From positions 1-13,689 of the forward strand of contig CAILKC010000393.1 of the NCBI GenBank assembly GCA_903834675.1: a stretch of DNA of 13,689 nt, given 5' to 3'. Below are positions 7,779-13,689 of the stretch, one piece after another. Below the pieces are notes generated by a model. It searched no databases and was not told the DNA's origin. It saw nothing but the letters and a program-made list of their open reading frames with translations. Position 1 is the first letter of the stretch; each line of letters begins with the position of its first letter. The position numbers and the translations under genes are program-made. This DNA is from an uncultured Victivallales bacterium (GTDB lineage Bacteria > Verrucomicrobiota > Lentisphaeria > Oligosphaerales > JAFGRS01).

Positions 7779-8932
7779 AGGGTCAGGTCCAGGACGGTCC
7801 TGTAGGCGGCAAGAGTAGCCTCCGCGGTCCGCCGCCAAGTGAAGGCGCGCGCCCGTTGCCGTCCACGTTCCGCCCATTCGGCCCGTGCCTCGGGATGGTC
7901 CCAGAGAGACTCCATGCAGCGTACCGCGGCAGCCGCATCGGGCGGCTCCACCGTCAATCCCGCCTTCCCCAGCACTTCGTCAAGGGCGCTGCCTCTGGCG
8001 ACGATGGCCGGACAGCCCCAGGTCATGGCTTCAAGCACGGGAATACCAAACCCCTCGTACCAGGAAAGGTATACAAGTGCGGTTGCCTGGCGGTATAGCG
8101 CGGCGAGTTCGTGCTGGCCAGCGCGACGAATCCAACGCACGGCGGGGCCAAGGGCTTTGATCTGCTGCTCCAGCGGTCCGGTGTCCCAGCCGATGTCGCC
8201 GACGATGACCAGAGCGGCCGCTGGCTGCCGAGCTCGGAATGCCGAAAAAGCCTTCAGGACTGTATCGTAGTTCTTGCGCGGCGACAGCAGGCCGACACTG
8301 AGGAAGTACGCTCCCGCAGCCAGGCCATGCTTTGCCAGAACCGCGCCGTCCGGGTCCGCTACGTTGTCGGCATCCTCAAACTGCCACTGCACCGCGAGCG
8401 GAGTTACGGTCACGCATTCGGGGGGTACACCGCAGACCGCCAGGAGTTCGCGTTTGGTGAATTCGCTGATGGCCAGGATGCGGTCGGCGCGCCGCAGGTC
8501 TCGGGCAAACCGCTGGACGATGGCCTCGCCGATGTCGCCCCCGAAACGGCGTTTGGGGTAGCGCAGAAAGCCCACATCGTAGACGGTGAGAAGGCGCCGA
8601 CGCGCTGGCGCCGTGTGCGACAACAGGATGGCAGTGCTGTGGGCGATGTCGAAGGCGGGAAACGGGGGCCAGGCAGTGTACCGCCGCAGGGCTCCAAGCC
8701 GGGCTGCCAAGCGGCCTGGGAGAGGCACGCAATGGTACGGCAGATGAAGGTCCATCTGGCGCAACCGCTGCCGCAGTGCCGCATGTCGTGCCGGACGGGC
8801 AGAGGCGCAACCGGTCTCCAGTGCCACGCTCGGATCGCCGATCTCGGCGAAGCCGTGCAACAGGCCAACCACGTAGGCGCTGATGCCGGAGGGCCAACGG
8901 ACCAGCGGTTCGGTTTCAGCGAAGATGCGCAT
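7775..8932 (-). CDS. GT4 family glycosyltransferase (mannosyltransferase-like)
   Basis: A complete 385-residue GT-B enzyme. Residues 1-20 (MRIFAETEPL then WPSGISAY) form the acceptor-domain start with its Gly loop. LLTVYDVGFLRYPKRRF (114-130) matches the H/YD-x-x-FLRYP segment common in GT4 mannosyl- and rhamnosyltransferases of O-antigen loci. ILAISEFTKREL (152-163) follows. The donor domain shows YFLSVGLLSPRKN (209-221), LVIVGDIGW, and the E-x7-E motif EGFGIPVLE (Glu293, Glu301). It begins 10 bp after the ABC transporter stop and overlaps the membrane glycosyltransferase by 4 bp (ATGA), so it is translated as part of the operon. No clear Shine-Dalgarno sequence precedes the ATG. Sugar specificity is a guess from family likeness only. 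Confidence 0.9.
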   Translation of the reverse strand: MRIFAETEPLVRWPSGISAYVVGLLHGFAEIGDPSVALETGCASARPARHAALRQRLRQMDLHLPYHCVPLPGRLAARLGALRRYTAWPPFPAFDIAHSTAILLSHTAPARRRLLTVYDVGFLRYPKRRFGGDIGEAIVQRFARDLRRADRILAISEFTKRELLAVCGVPPECVTVTPLAVQWQFEDADNVADPDGAVLAKHGLAAGAYFLSVGLLSPRKNYDTVLKAFSAFRARQPAAALVIVGDIGWDTGPLEQQIKALGPAVRWIRRAGQHELAALYRQATALVYLSWYEGFGIPVLEAMTWGCPAIVARGSALDEVLGKAGLTVEPPDAAAAVRCMESLWDHPEARAEWAERGRQRARAFTWRRTAEATLAAYRTVLDLTL

Positions 8933-8942
8933 GGGCGTCGGC

Positions 8943-10763
8943 TCAGCGTGGTTCGGGAATGGCTGCCCCCGCCATGGCGCTGAGCTCCGGGCAGGTTGCC
9001 AGCAGTTCGTCGAGAGTGCCCTGCGCCACGAGGCGCCCCTGACTCACGAAGAAGAGCCGGTCGCAGGCCTGGACCGTGGATAGCCGGTGGGCGATCATGA
9101 TAATGGTGCGCTGGCCTTTCAGGGCATCGACGGCTTCGACCACAGCGCGCTCGGTGGCCGAATCGAGTGCCGAGGTCCCCTCGTCCATGATGAGCACGTC
9201 GGGGTTGTGATAGAGAGCACGGGCGATGCCGAGGCGCTGGCGTTGGCCGCCGGAGAGACGCACGCCGCGTTCGCCGATGACGGTATTGATGCCCTGCGGC
9301 AGAGCGGCGACCGTATCCTGCAACTGAGCGGCCGTGAGGGCTGCGTTCAGAGCCTGCGGGTCGATCTGCTCATCCGGCAATCCGAGCGCGACATTGCGCG
9401 CCACGGTGTCATCCAGCAGCACGATGGACTGCGGGATGTAACCGAGACGACGTTGCCAGCCCGCCAGGTCGCGGCGGATGTTCTCCCCGTCGACGAGGAC
9501 TGCGCCTTGTTGGGGTTCGAGCAGACCGATGATCACGTCGACCAGCGTGGTCTTGCCAGAACCGGTGGGGCCAACGAACGCGACACAGGCGCCCCGTGGG
9601 ATGCGCAGGGAAATATCGTTCAGGGCAGGCGGACGGTCGCCGGCGTAGCGGAAGCTCACCGAGCAGAGCTGAATGGCCTCATGAAAGCCAAGACCCTGCA
9701 CTTCCGGTTCAGGGGATAGCTTCTCCGGGCCGGACAGACGCAGAGCCCCCAGCCGCTCCAGATCGTCGTAGACGGCATCAACGGAAACGAGGTGGTAGCG
9801 GACCTGAGTCAACCCGGCAATGAACTCCGCGGCGCAGCCTTTGAGGCGCGCGAGGGCGACCGTGAAGAGGGCCAGCACCGGCATCAGACTCTCCATCGGC
9901 CTGCCAGTCTCGACCATGCGGACAGCCGCAAGCAACAGGGACGCGACCACGATGAGTTCCATGGCTGGCCAGGTGGACCGCCGGGCCGTGTCGGCCAGGC
10001 GCATCAGCCGCGCCAGGCTCTCGCACTGGGCACGGAAGCGCTGCGCGAAGAAAGGCTGCCGCCGCAGGACGGCGGCCTCTTTGAGCACAGACAGAGTCTC
10101 GCCAACCATCTTGTGCTGGCTGGCACGCAGTTCCTGCTCATCGGCGCCAAAGCGTCTCAGGCGCAGGTTGATCGCGAGCAGGAAGCCCAGCCCGCAGAGG
10201 CCCAGGCAGGCAAAGGTCACCAGGCCAGTCTGCGGTTCGCGCCAGAGAACGACGGTGACCACGGTCACGATGACGACGCCCTGGCGCAGGACGTTCAGCA
10301 ACGGATTCAACACATTGCTGAAGACCAGGGGCACCTCGTGTACGACAACGCGCAACAACCCCATCGAGTGAGAGCCGAGGTGAAACGTGTAGGGCGCGTG
10401 CAGGTAAGCCCGGAAGAGCCGGCAGGAGAGCTCGACTTCGCGGTTACGCACGATGCGGTCCTGGATGTAGTAAGAGGCGACCAGGTAGAGGGTGCGGCAG
10501 AGGAAGAACAGCAACAGGAGGGCACTGCCCCAGAGCAGGATCTCGGCCGGCCGGTCGGCGCCGATGGCGTCGAGTATCGCCGCCGCCCTGGCATTGTGCC
10601 GAACCAGGGTTGGGTCGATGGCGGCAGCGACAAACAGGGGTACGGCCCCCAGACCGACCAGTTCCAGCAGCGCCGCCCCGAGCATCATCACAACGATGAG
10701 GCTGAAGCGCAGCCAATCGGCGGCCCGGAAGAGCCGGAAGAGTTTTCGCAGGCGCTGGAGCAT
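8943..10763 (-). CDS. ABC exporter, fused membrane and ATPase domains (PglK/MsbA-like)
   Basis: The product has 606 residues, usual for a half-transporter that works as a homodimer. Residues 15-320 form the membrane domain, with about six segments (near 20-48, 75-98, 160-200 and 268-310). The ATPase domain spans about 362-600: Walker A GPTGSGKTT (398-406), Q-loop IPQS (443-446), signature LSGGQRQR (503-510), Walker B LIMDEGTSALD (524-534) with catalytic Glu528, and the H-loop His559. All key residues are intact. Between glycosyltransferases such a protein most likely moves a lipid-linked glycan across the inner membrane, as PglK does for Campylobacter oligosaccharide; MsbA-like lipid export is the main alternative. 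It starts 14 bp after gmhB and ends 10 bp before the GT4 gene. No Wzx-type flippase is in the window, which fits a flippase role. Confidence 0.9.
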   Translation of the reverse strand: MLQRLRKLFRLFRAADWLRFSLIVVMMLGAALLELVGLGAVPLFVAAAIDPTLVRHNARAAAILDAIGADRPAEILLWGSALLLLFFLCRTLYLVASYYIQDRIVRNREVELSCRLFRAYLHAPYTFHLGSHSMGLLRVVVHEVPLVFSNVLNPLLNVLRQGVVIVTVVTVVLWREPQTGLVTFACLGLCGLGFLLAINLRLRRFGADEQELRASQHKMVGETLSVLKEAAVLRRQPFFAQRFRAQCESLARLMRLADTARRSTWPAMELIVVASLLLAAVRMVETGRPMESLMPVLALFTVALARLKGCAAEFIAGLTQVRYHLVSVDAVYDDLERLGALRLSGPEKLSPEPEVQGLGFHEAIQLCSVSFRYAGDRPPALNDISLRIPRGACVAFVGPTGSGKTTLVDVIIGLLEPQQGAVLVDGENIRRDLAGWQRRLGYIPQSIVLLDDTVARNVALGLPDEQIDPQALNAALTAAQLQDTVAALPQGINTVIGERGVRLSGGQRQRLGIARALYHNPDVLIMDEGTSALDSATERAVVEAVDALKGQRTIIMIAHRLSTVQACDRLFFVSQGRLVAQGTLDELLATCPELSAMAGAAIPEPR

Positions 10764-10777
10764 GTGAGGACTGACGT

Positions 10778-11359
10778 CTAGGCGGGGAGGCCGCGTTCCG
10801 CTGCGCTGGGCCTGCGGCTTGGCTGACTGGCGAGCCAGGCGGCGGCGGCGGCGAGGTCGGCAACGACCGCGTCGGCCGCGCAGGTTTGGCTGGCCCCATA
10901 GCCGGTCTGCACCAGGATCGTCGCCAGGCCGCAGCGGACGCCCAGCTCGACATCGCAGGCCTTGTCGCCGATCATGACACTCGCTCGGGGGTCGAGGTCC
11001 AACTCGGCGCAGGCGCGGTCCACCATCCCGGTGGCGGGTTTACGGCAGCTGCAACCGTCCTCGGGGCGATGTGGGCAGCAGTAGAAGCCGTCCAGGGTGA
11101 TCCCTTCCTCGGCCAGCAGGAGGGCAAGCCGGGCATGGACGGCGGCCACATCCTCCAGGCTGAAGTAACCCCGCCCCACGCCGGATTGGTTGGTGACGAG
11201 GACGAGCCGGAAGCCGAGATCGCGCAGGCGCCGCAGCCCCACCGTCGCCCCCGCCAGGAGTTCCACGTCGGCCGGGTCCGAGAGGTAGTTCTTCTCGACA
11301 ATGACCGTGCCATCACGGTCCAGGAAGACACAGGGATGTGCTCGACGGAGCAGGTGCAT
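10778..11359 (-). CDS. gmhB: D-glycero-D-manno-heptose 1,7-bisphosphate phosphatase (HAD)
   Basis: A 193-residue HAD-IIIA phosphatase that would remove the C7 phosphate of heptose 1,7-bisphosphate on the way to a nucleotide-activated heptose. Visible motifs are FLDRDGTV (12-19; Asp14 nucleophile, Asp16 acid/base), TNQSG (56-60), RKP (106-108), and IGDKACD (130-136). The zinc-binding set of GmhB is present as CPH (95-97) plus CSC (103-105), which separates it from the related histidinol phosphatases. The ATG shares one base with the stop of the phosphoesterase gene (TGATG, 11357-11361). The other heptose genes (gmhA, hldE or hddA/hddC) are not in the window. About 25 residues of low-complexity C-terminus follow the conserved part. 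Confidence 0.9.
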   Translation of the reverse strand: MHLLRRAHPCVFLDRDGTVIVEKNYLSDPADVELLAGATVGLRRLRDLGFRLVLVTNQSGVGRGYFSLEDVAAVHARLALLLAEEGITLDGFYCCPHRPEDGCSCRKPATGMVDRACAELDLDPRASVMIGDKACDVELGVRCGLATILVQTGYGASQTCAADAVVADLAAAAAWLASQPSRRPSAAERGLPA

Positions 11360-12405
11360 CAGAGCCCGGAAAATTGCAGGTGGAAGCGGCTACAGGCGCC
11401 AAAGTCGCGGTGGGTCCAGCCGGGGTGAACCTGAATGACCCCGACGCGCCGGTCCTCCCGCAGCCGCTGGCTGCAGAAGTTCACCGCCGTGAGCGCGTGA
11501 CCGTAGACCCCGCCGGTGTCGATATTGATCGAGATGGCGTCGCGCAGGGCAGCGCCGTAGCGCACCTCACCCTCGGAGAGGCGTACCGGCACCGCGCGCC
11601 CACCGGGAAAGATCACCAGCGGCAGGTTGGAAGTGGGGTCGAAACCGGGCAGGCGGCCAGGGTGGATCGTGTCGATGATCGAGGTCGGCGTGTGGCCATG
11701 GACAAGCACCAAGTGACCGAATTTCTGGCGGGGGATTTCGCGATTCCAGATGTGGTAGTTATCCAGCCACATGGGGTGTCGGCGCACCAGTGCCTGGAAG
11801 TCCTGGCGCGTCTTGACGGCGAGCTGCTCCTGCACGCTGATGTCCGGGTCTTCCGGATGCGGCTGTAGGCGGCAGTCCGAACGGCGGTAAAGCGAGGCAT
11901 GCGAGAACGCCAGCCGCAGTGACTGCTCACCCACGCGGAGGTCCTCGGTATGGGCGTAGGCGAGCCCATGGAGAAACTCCACGTACTTGCGGTCGAGCTT
12001 CAGGTCGGCGGCGGTAAACCCCTGCGTGTCTGTAGAGTGCATCCAGAGTTTGGCCAGCACACTCCGCTGGTTCATGAAAGAGCACACCGTCGCCTGTCCG
12101 CCATTGCCCACAAACCAGGCCTTGCCGTAGTCCTCGAGCCCGGGGTCCGGCTCCATGAATTGCATCAGCATATCTTCATGGTTGCCGGCCAGGAAGACAA
12201 CGGCGAACTCGCGCCGCAACTCCAACAAGGCGTCGACGACCTCCCGCGAACAGGGCCCGTGGTCGATGTAGTCCCCCAGGAACACCAGCGTGGCGCGCTG
12301 CTCGCGCATATACTCGACACTTCGAATCGTGTTGAGCAGGACCACCAAGGGATCGAGCATGCCGTGAATATCGCCAATCACCCAGATGCTGCGGTCCGTA
12401 CTCAT
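11359..12405 (-). CDS. PPP-family metallophosphoesterase (Ser/Thr phosphatase-like)
   Basis: The product has 348 residues. The dinuclear-metal motifs occur in order: GDIHG (11-15), GDYIDHG (44-50), GNHED (74-78), a metal-ligand His in FSHAS (167-171), and HGHTP (236-240). NIDTGGVYGHALTAV (294-308) is the strand pair that closes this fold. It is therefore a PPP-type phosphoprotein phosphatase or a symmetric-dinucleotide hydrolase (PrpA/ApaH relatives). One oddity: the usual GDYVDRG motif has His49 in place of the conserved Arg. It overlaps the regulator stop by 4 bp (ATGA, 12402-12405) and gmhB by 1 bp, so its dose is tied to both. The substrate could be a kinase-phosphorylated protein controlling glycan output, a sugar phosphate or a signalling nucleotide; sequence does not decide. 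It is longer than ApaH (about 280 residues). Confidence 0.85.
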   Translation of the reverse strand: MSTDRSIWVIGDIHGMLDPLVVLLNTIRSVEYMREQRATLVFLGDYIDHGPCSREVVDALLELRREFAVVFLAGNHEDMLMQFMEPDPGLEDYGKAWFVGNGGQATVCSFMNQRSVLAKLWMHSTDTQGFTAADLKLDRKYVEFLHGLAYAHTEDLRVGEQSLRLAFSHASLYRRSDCRLQPHPEDPDISVQEQLAVKTRQDFQALVRRHPMWLDNYHIWNREIPRQKFGHLVLVHGHTPTSIIDTIHPGRLPGFDPTSNLPLVIFPGGRAVPVRLSEGEVRYGAALRDAISINIDTGGVYGHALTAVNFCSQRLREDRRVGVIQVHPGWTHRDFGACSRFHLQFSGL

Positions 12406-13046
12406 GCGGGGTCACGCCCTTCCATCTCGGTCACCTCTCCGGCGGAACCTGGCCCGAAAATCCAGTACTGGCGCGCCTGCCGCTTCACCGCCGCCGGCAG
12501 AAAGCCCTCGCGCATCGGCGCCCGCACATCGTAACAGCACACCATGACGGCATCTGCTCGGGTCCTGGGCAGACTGTCGAAGCGCTGTACCGGCAGACCG
12601 AGAAAAGGCCCCGGCGCAGCCGCGTCGTCGTAGACCTCGCACAGGGACAGCTCACACTCGCGCACCCCGAGGTAGGCAATCTCGGCCAGATCCCCGGCGC
12701 CAAGAAAGGCGACCGAGCGTACGCCGCGACGACGCAGCTCACGGCACAGGTGCGAACTCCGCCGCCGGGCCTCACGGTAGAAACGCATCGAGAACTCGAG
12801 GAACTCAAGCGTCAGCCGCGTCTTCTCCGCCAGCCCTCGTGGGGTGAGGAAGTAATCCCAGCGCCGGGCATGGACCACCCGGACATGCAGCAGCCCCTTC
12901 TCCACCATCCGCGCCAACAACTGGTGCGCCAGCTTCAGGCTCACGCCGAGCTTGCGCGCCGCGCTCCGGTTGGTCAGGCGGCAGTCCTGCTCAACCGTCC
13001 GCAAGAGATCGAGCTCGTGCAGGGCGTGGGGATCGGGAATGGTCAT
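12402..13046 (-). CDS. Winged-helix regulator with Rossmann-like C-terminal domain
   Basis: A 214-residue protein. Residues 8-75 form a winged helix-turn-helix: helix LDLLRTVEQ, TNRSAARKLGVSLKLAHQLLARMVEKGLL as the HTH, then a wing ending YFLTPRGLAEKTRLTLEFLE. That ending closely resembles MarR-like regulators associated with EPS loci. After a helical linker (75-107), residues 110-198 look like a small Rossmann fold with AFLGAGDLAEIAY (113-125) as a nucleotide-binding glycine turn and an acidic segment CEVYDD (136-141), somewhat like Rex or the PglD N-terminal domain. A regulator that senses NAD(H) or a nucleotide-sugar is a reasonable inference. The start at 13046 is chosen because the frame upstream (to 13172) has no protein character and covers the promoter. 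It is the first gene of the operon, followed by an ATGA overlap with the phosphatase. Confidence 0.82.
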   Translation of the reverse strand: MTIPDPHALHELDLLRTVEQDCRLTNRSAARKLGVSLKLAHQLLARMVEKGLLHVRVVHARRWDYFLTPRGLAEKTRLTLEFLEFSMRFYREARRRSSHLCRELRRRGVRSVAFLGAGDLAEIAYLGVRECELSLCEVYDDAAAPGPFLGLPVQRFDSLPRTRADAVMVCCYDVRAPMREGFLPAAVKRQARQYWIFGPGSAGEVTEMEGRDPA

Positions 13047-13080
13047 CGGAAAAACACCGGCGCTCCGGGCACGCTCCGCC

Positions 13081-13109
13081 GGGTCGTTTATGCGACACAA
13101 AAACGACCC
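13081..13109 (-). promoter_or_regulatory. 9-bp perfect inverted repeat in the leader
   Basis: GGGTCGTTT (13081-13089) and AAACGACCC (13101-13109) are perfect inverted arms around 11 nt. The element lies 35-63 nt before the regulator ATG and downstream of the predicted transcription start. It could be an operator for the winged-helix protein, whose dimer would suit a site of about 29 bp, or an RNA hairpin in the leader. There is no T tract directly after the stem on the minus strand, so a terminator is less likely. Confidence 0.5.
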
Positions 13110-13130
13110 CAAGGTTCGCGTATTACCACC

Positions 13131-13145
13131 GTTACCGCTGGTAAC
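13131..13145 (-). promoter_or_regulatory. Palindrome overlapping the -10/start site
   Basis: GTTACC-GCT-GGTAAC (13131-13145) is a 6-bp perfect inverted repeat that touches the predicted -10 element and covers the predicted start of transcription. On the minus strand GGTAAC is followed by the related GGTGGTAA. A repressor bound here would block transcription, so autoregulation by the adjacent regulator is a plausible inference. Confidence 0.45.
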
Positions 13146-13172
13146 TATACTTCGGCGGCAAAGCGAAGACAA
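13144..13172 (-). promoter_or_regulatory. Predicted sigma70-type promoter of the six-gene operon
   Basis: On the minus strand the -35 hexamer TTGTCT (13172-13167, 4 of 6 to consensus) is followed by a 17-bp spacer and the -10 hexamer TATAGT (13149-13144, 5 of 6). The expected start is near 13137, giving a leader of about 90 nt before the regulator ATG at 13046. It is the best promoter match I found in the window. Confidence 0.55.
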
Positions 13173-13222
13173 GCAGCAAAGCGGCCTGCCCGTAATGCCT
13201 TAGGGAAGTTCGTAGCGGACGC

Positions 13223-13348
13223 TTTGGAGGGCGAACCTCCAGGCGCGCAGGCGCCGGTGAGCCGTCGGCCAGAGGCGCGGAACGGGGGACGGCTCACCGC
13301 CTGCAGGTACCCGCCATCTGCAAGACCCGTGGAGGTTTGCCCTCCAAA
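13223..13348. repeat. 126-bp nested imperfect palindrome
   Basis: The outer arms are TTTGGAGGGCGAACCTCCA (13223-13241) and its reverse complement with one mismatch (13330-13348). The inner arms are CGGTGAGCCGTC (13255-13266) and the exact reverse complement GACGGCTCACCG (13288-13299). Each outer arm is itself a small GGAGG/CCTCC hairpin. The element lies upstream of the operon promoter and contains no gene. It could be a REP/BIME-like or MITE-like repeat, or a large hairpin in the RNA of whatever reads across it. Confidence 0.75.
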
Positions 13349-13553
13349 CCTCGGGATGGAGCCGCAGCCTGGTCTGAAACACTTGTATGAGAACCGGAGA
13401 GGGTCGAGGGCCTGCCCGCCGTGGTGGGTCGAGAGACGAGGGTGGGACGCAGTATCGGTATCGAAATCGTCTTCCGTGCCGCGGGATGCCACGTAACCTA
13501 CGGTTTCGCGGCGGTACCCCCAGCCGCGGAAGTCGCGGGTTCGCCTCTGCCTC
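13349..13553. other. Non-coding stretch between repeats
   Basis: I see no gene here. The minus-strand open frame spanning 13564-13145 crosses the palindromes and has an irregular composition rich in Gly, Arg, Ser and Pro with no recognisable domain. The 11-mer CAAACCTCGGG (13345-13355) is the reverse complement of 89-99 in the left flank, so repeat-related text extends into this stretch. Confidence 0.5.
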
Positions 13554-13602
13554 TTCAGCCCCAAAGGGGCGCAATCCCTCAGCCCAGGGCAGCGCCCTGG
13601 GT
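13554..13602. repeat. REP-like composite palindrome unit, right copy
   Basis: The 18-mer TTCAGCCCCAAAGGGGCG (13554-13571) is identical to 32-49. After 11 nt follows CCCAGGGC-AGC-GCCCTGGG (13583-13601), one base different from 59-77. Order and orientation are the same as in the left flank, so the pair forms a direct repeat around the whole gene cluster. Confidence 0.75.
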
Positions 13603-13623
13603 ACCGTGCATACCCCAGATTCT

Positions 13624-13639
13624 CAGCCCCGAAGGGGCG
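13624..13639. repeat. Third module-A palindrome
   Basis: CAGCCCCGAAGGGGCG has arms GCCCC and GGGGC at 13626-13638 around GAA. It is the same module as at 36-48 and 13558-13570, here without module B beside it inside the window. Confidence 0.7.
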
Positions 13640-13689
13640 CCATAGCTGGCCGCGCGGTGCCCATGGACTGTCGGTATGCCGCCCCTGCA

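Larger units (their letters stand above)
13047..13222 (-). other. Operon leader and promoter region
   Basis: This stretch is non-coding upstream of the regulator. It holds the predicted promoter and two inverted repeats listed separately. The ATG at 13046 has no good Shine-Dalgarno sequence, only GGAG about 17 nt away. Confidence 0.6.

Noticed and set aside
9792..10781. 329-residue plus-strand open frame
   Set aside because: It is antisense to the membrane domain of the ABC exporter, with the same Gln/Glu-rich shadow composition.
13047..13172. N-terminal extension of the regulator to 13172
   Set aside because: It would place the coding start inside the -35 box, and the added 42 residues resemble no domain.
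13145..13564. 139-residue minus-strand open frame in the right flank
   Set aside because: It runs through the nested palindrome, its composition is irregular, no domain is visible, and it overlaps the predicted promoter. Repeat DNA often gives such spurious frames.

Overview
The window is a GC-rich piece of a bacterial surface-glycan (exopolysaccharide, capsule or O-antigen-like) biosynthesis locus of about 12.7 kb, with repeat-rich non-coding DNA at both ends. Nearly all genes lie on the minus strand. The two-part palindromes at both ends (GCCCC-RAA-GGGGC next to CCCAGGGC-ARC-GCCCTGGG) and the lack of clear Shine-Dalgarno sequences before most starts suggest a member of the Planctomycetota/Verrucomicrobiota/Kiritimatiellota group. 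That placement comes from memory of such genomes and is tentative; no marker gene is present.

Layout, read along the main direction of transcription (right to left). From 13046 down to 5988 runs a tight six-gene unit: a winged-helix regulator with a Rossmann-like C-terminal domain, a PPP-type metallophosphoesterase, a GmhB-type heptose bisphosphate phosphatase, an ABC exporter with fused membrane and ATPase domains, a GT4 glycosyltransferase, and a large multi-membrane GT39-like (GT-C) glycosyltransferase. Three of the five junctions are ATGA or TGATG stop/start overlaps and the other two gaps are 10 and 14 bp, so this is almost certainly one operon. A good sigma70-like promoter with a palindrome over its -10 end lies upstream of the regulator. 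From 4674 down to 323 runs a second minus-strand unit: a GT4 glycosyltransferase, a glutamine-dependent asparagine-synthetase-like amidotransferase, and a second GT4 enzyme (WcaC-like, with a four-cysteine cluster). Between the units is one plus-strand gene (4752-6055), a multi-membrane GT-C-like protein broken by an apparent one-base deletion near 5592. It starts divergently from the second unit and overlaps the 3' end of the first.

How the genes may fit together (inference): three cytoplasmic GT4 enzymes build a lipid-linked oligosaccharide, GmhB hints at a heptose sugar, and the AsnB-like enzyme may amidate a sugar acid. The ABC protein would flip or export the product, and the GT-C membrane proteins would add sugars from lipid-phosphate donors on the outer face. 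The regulator and phosphatase at the head of the operon would control it. No priming sugar transferase, Wzx, Wzy, co-polymerase or outer-membrane export protein is visible, so the locus must continue outside the window or depend on genes elsewhere. No RNA genes, CRISPR arrays or transposase genes were seen.
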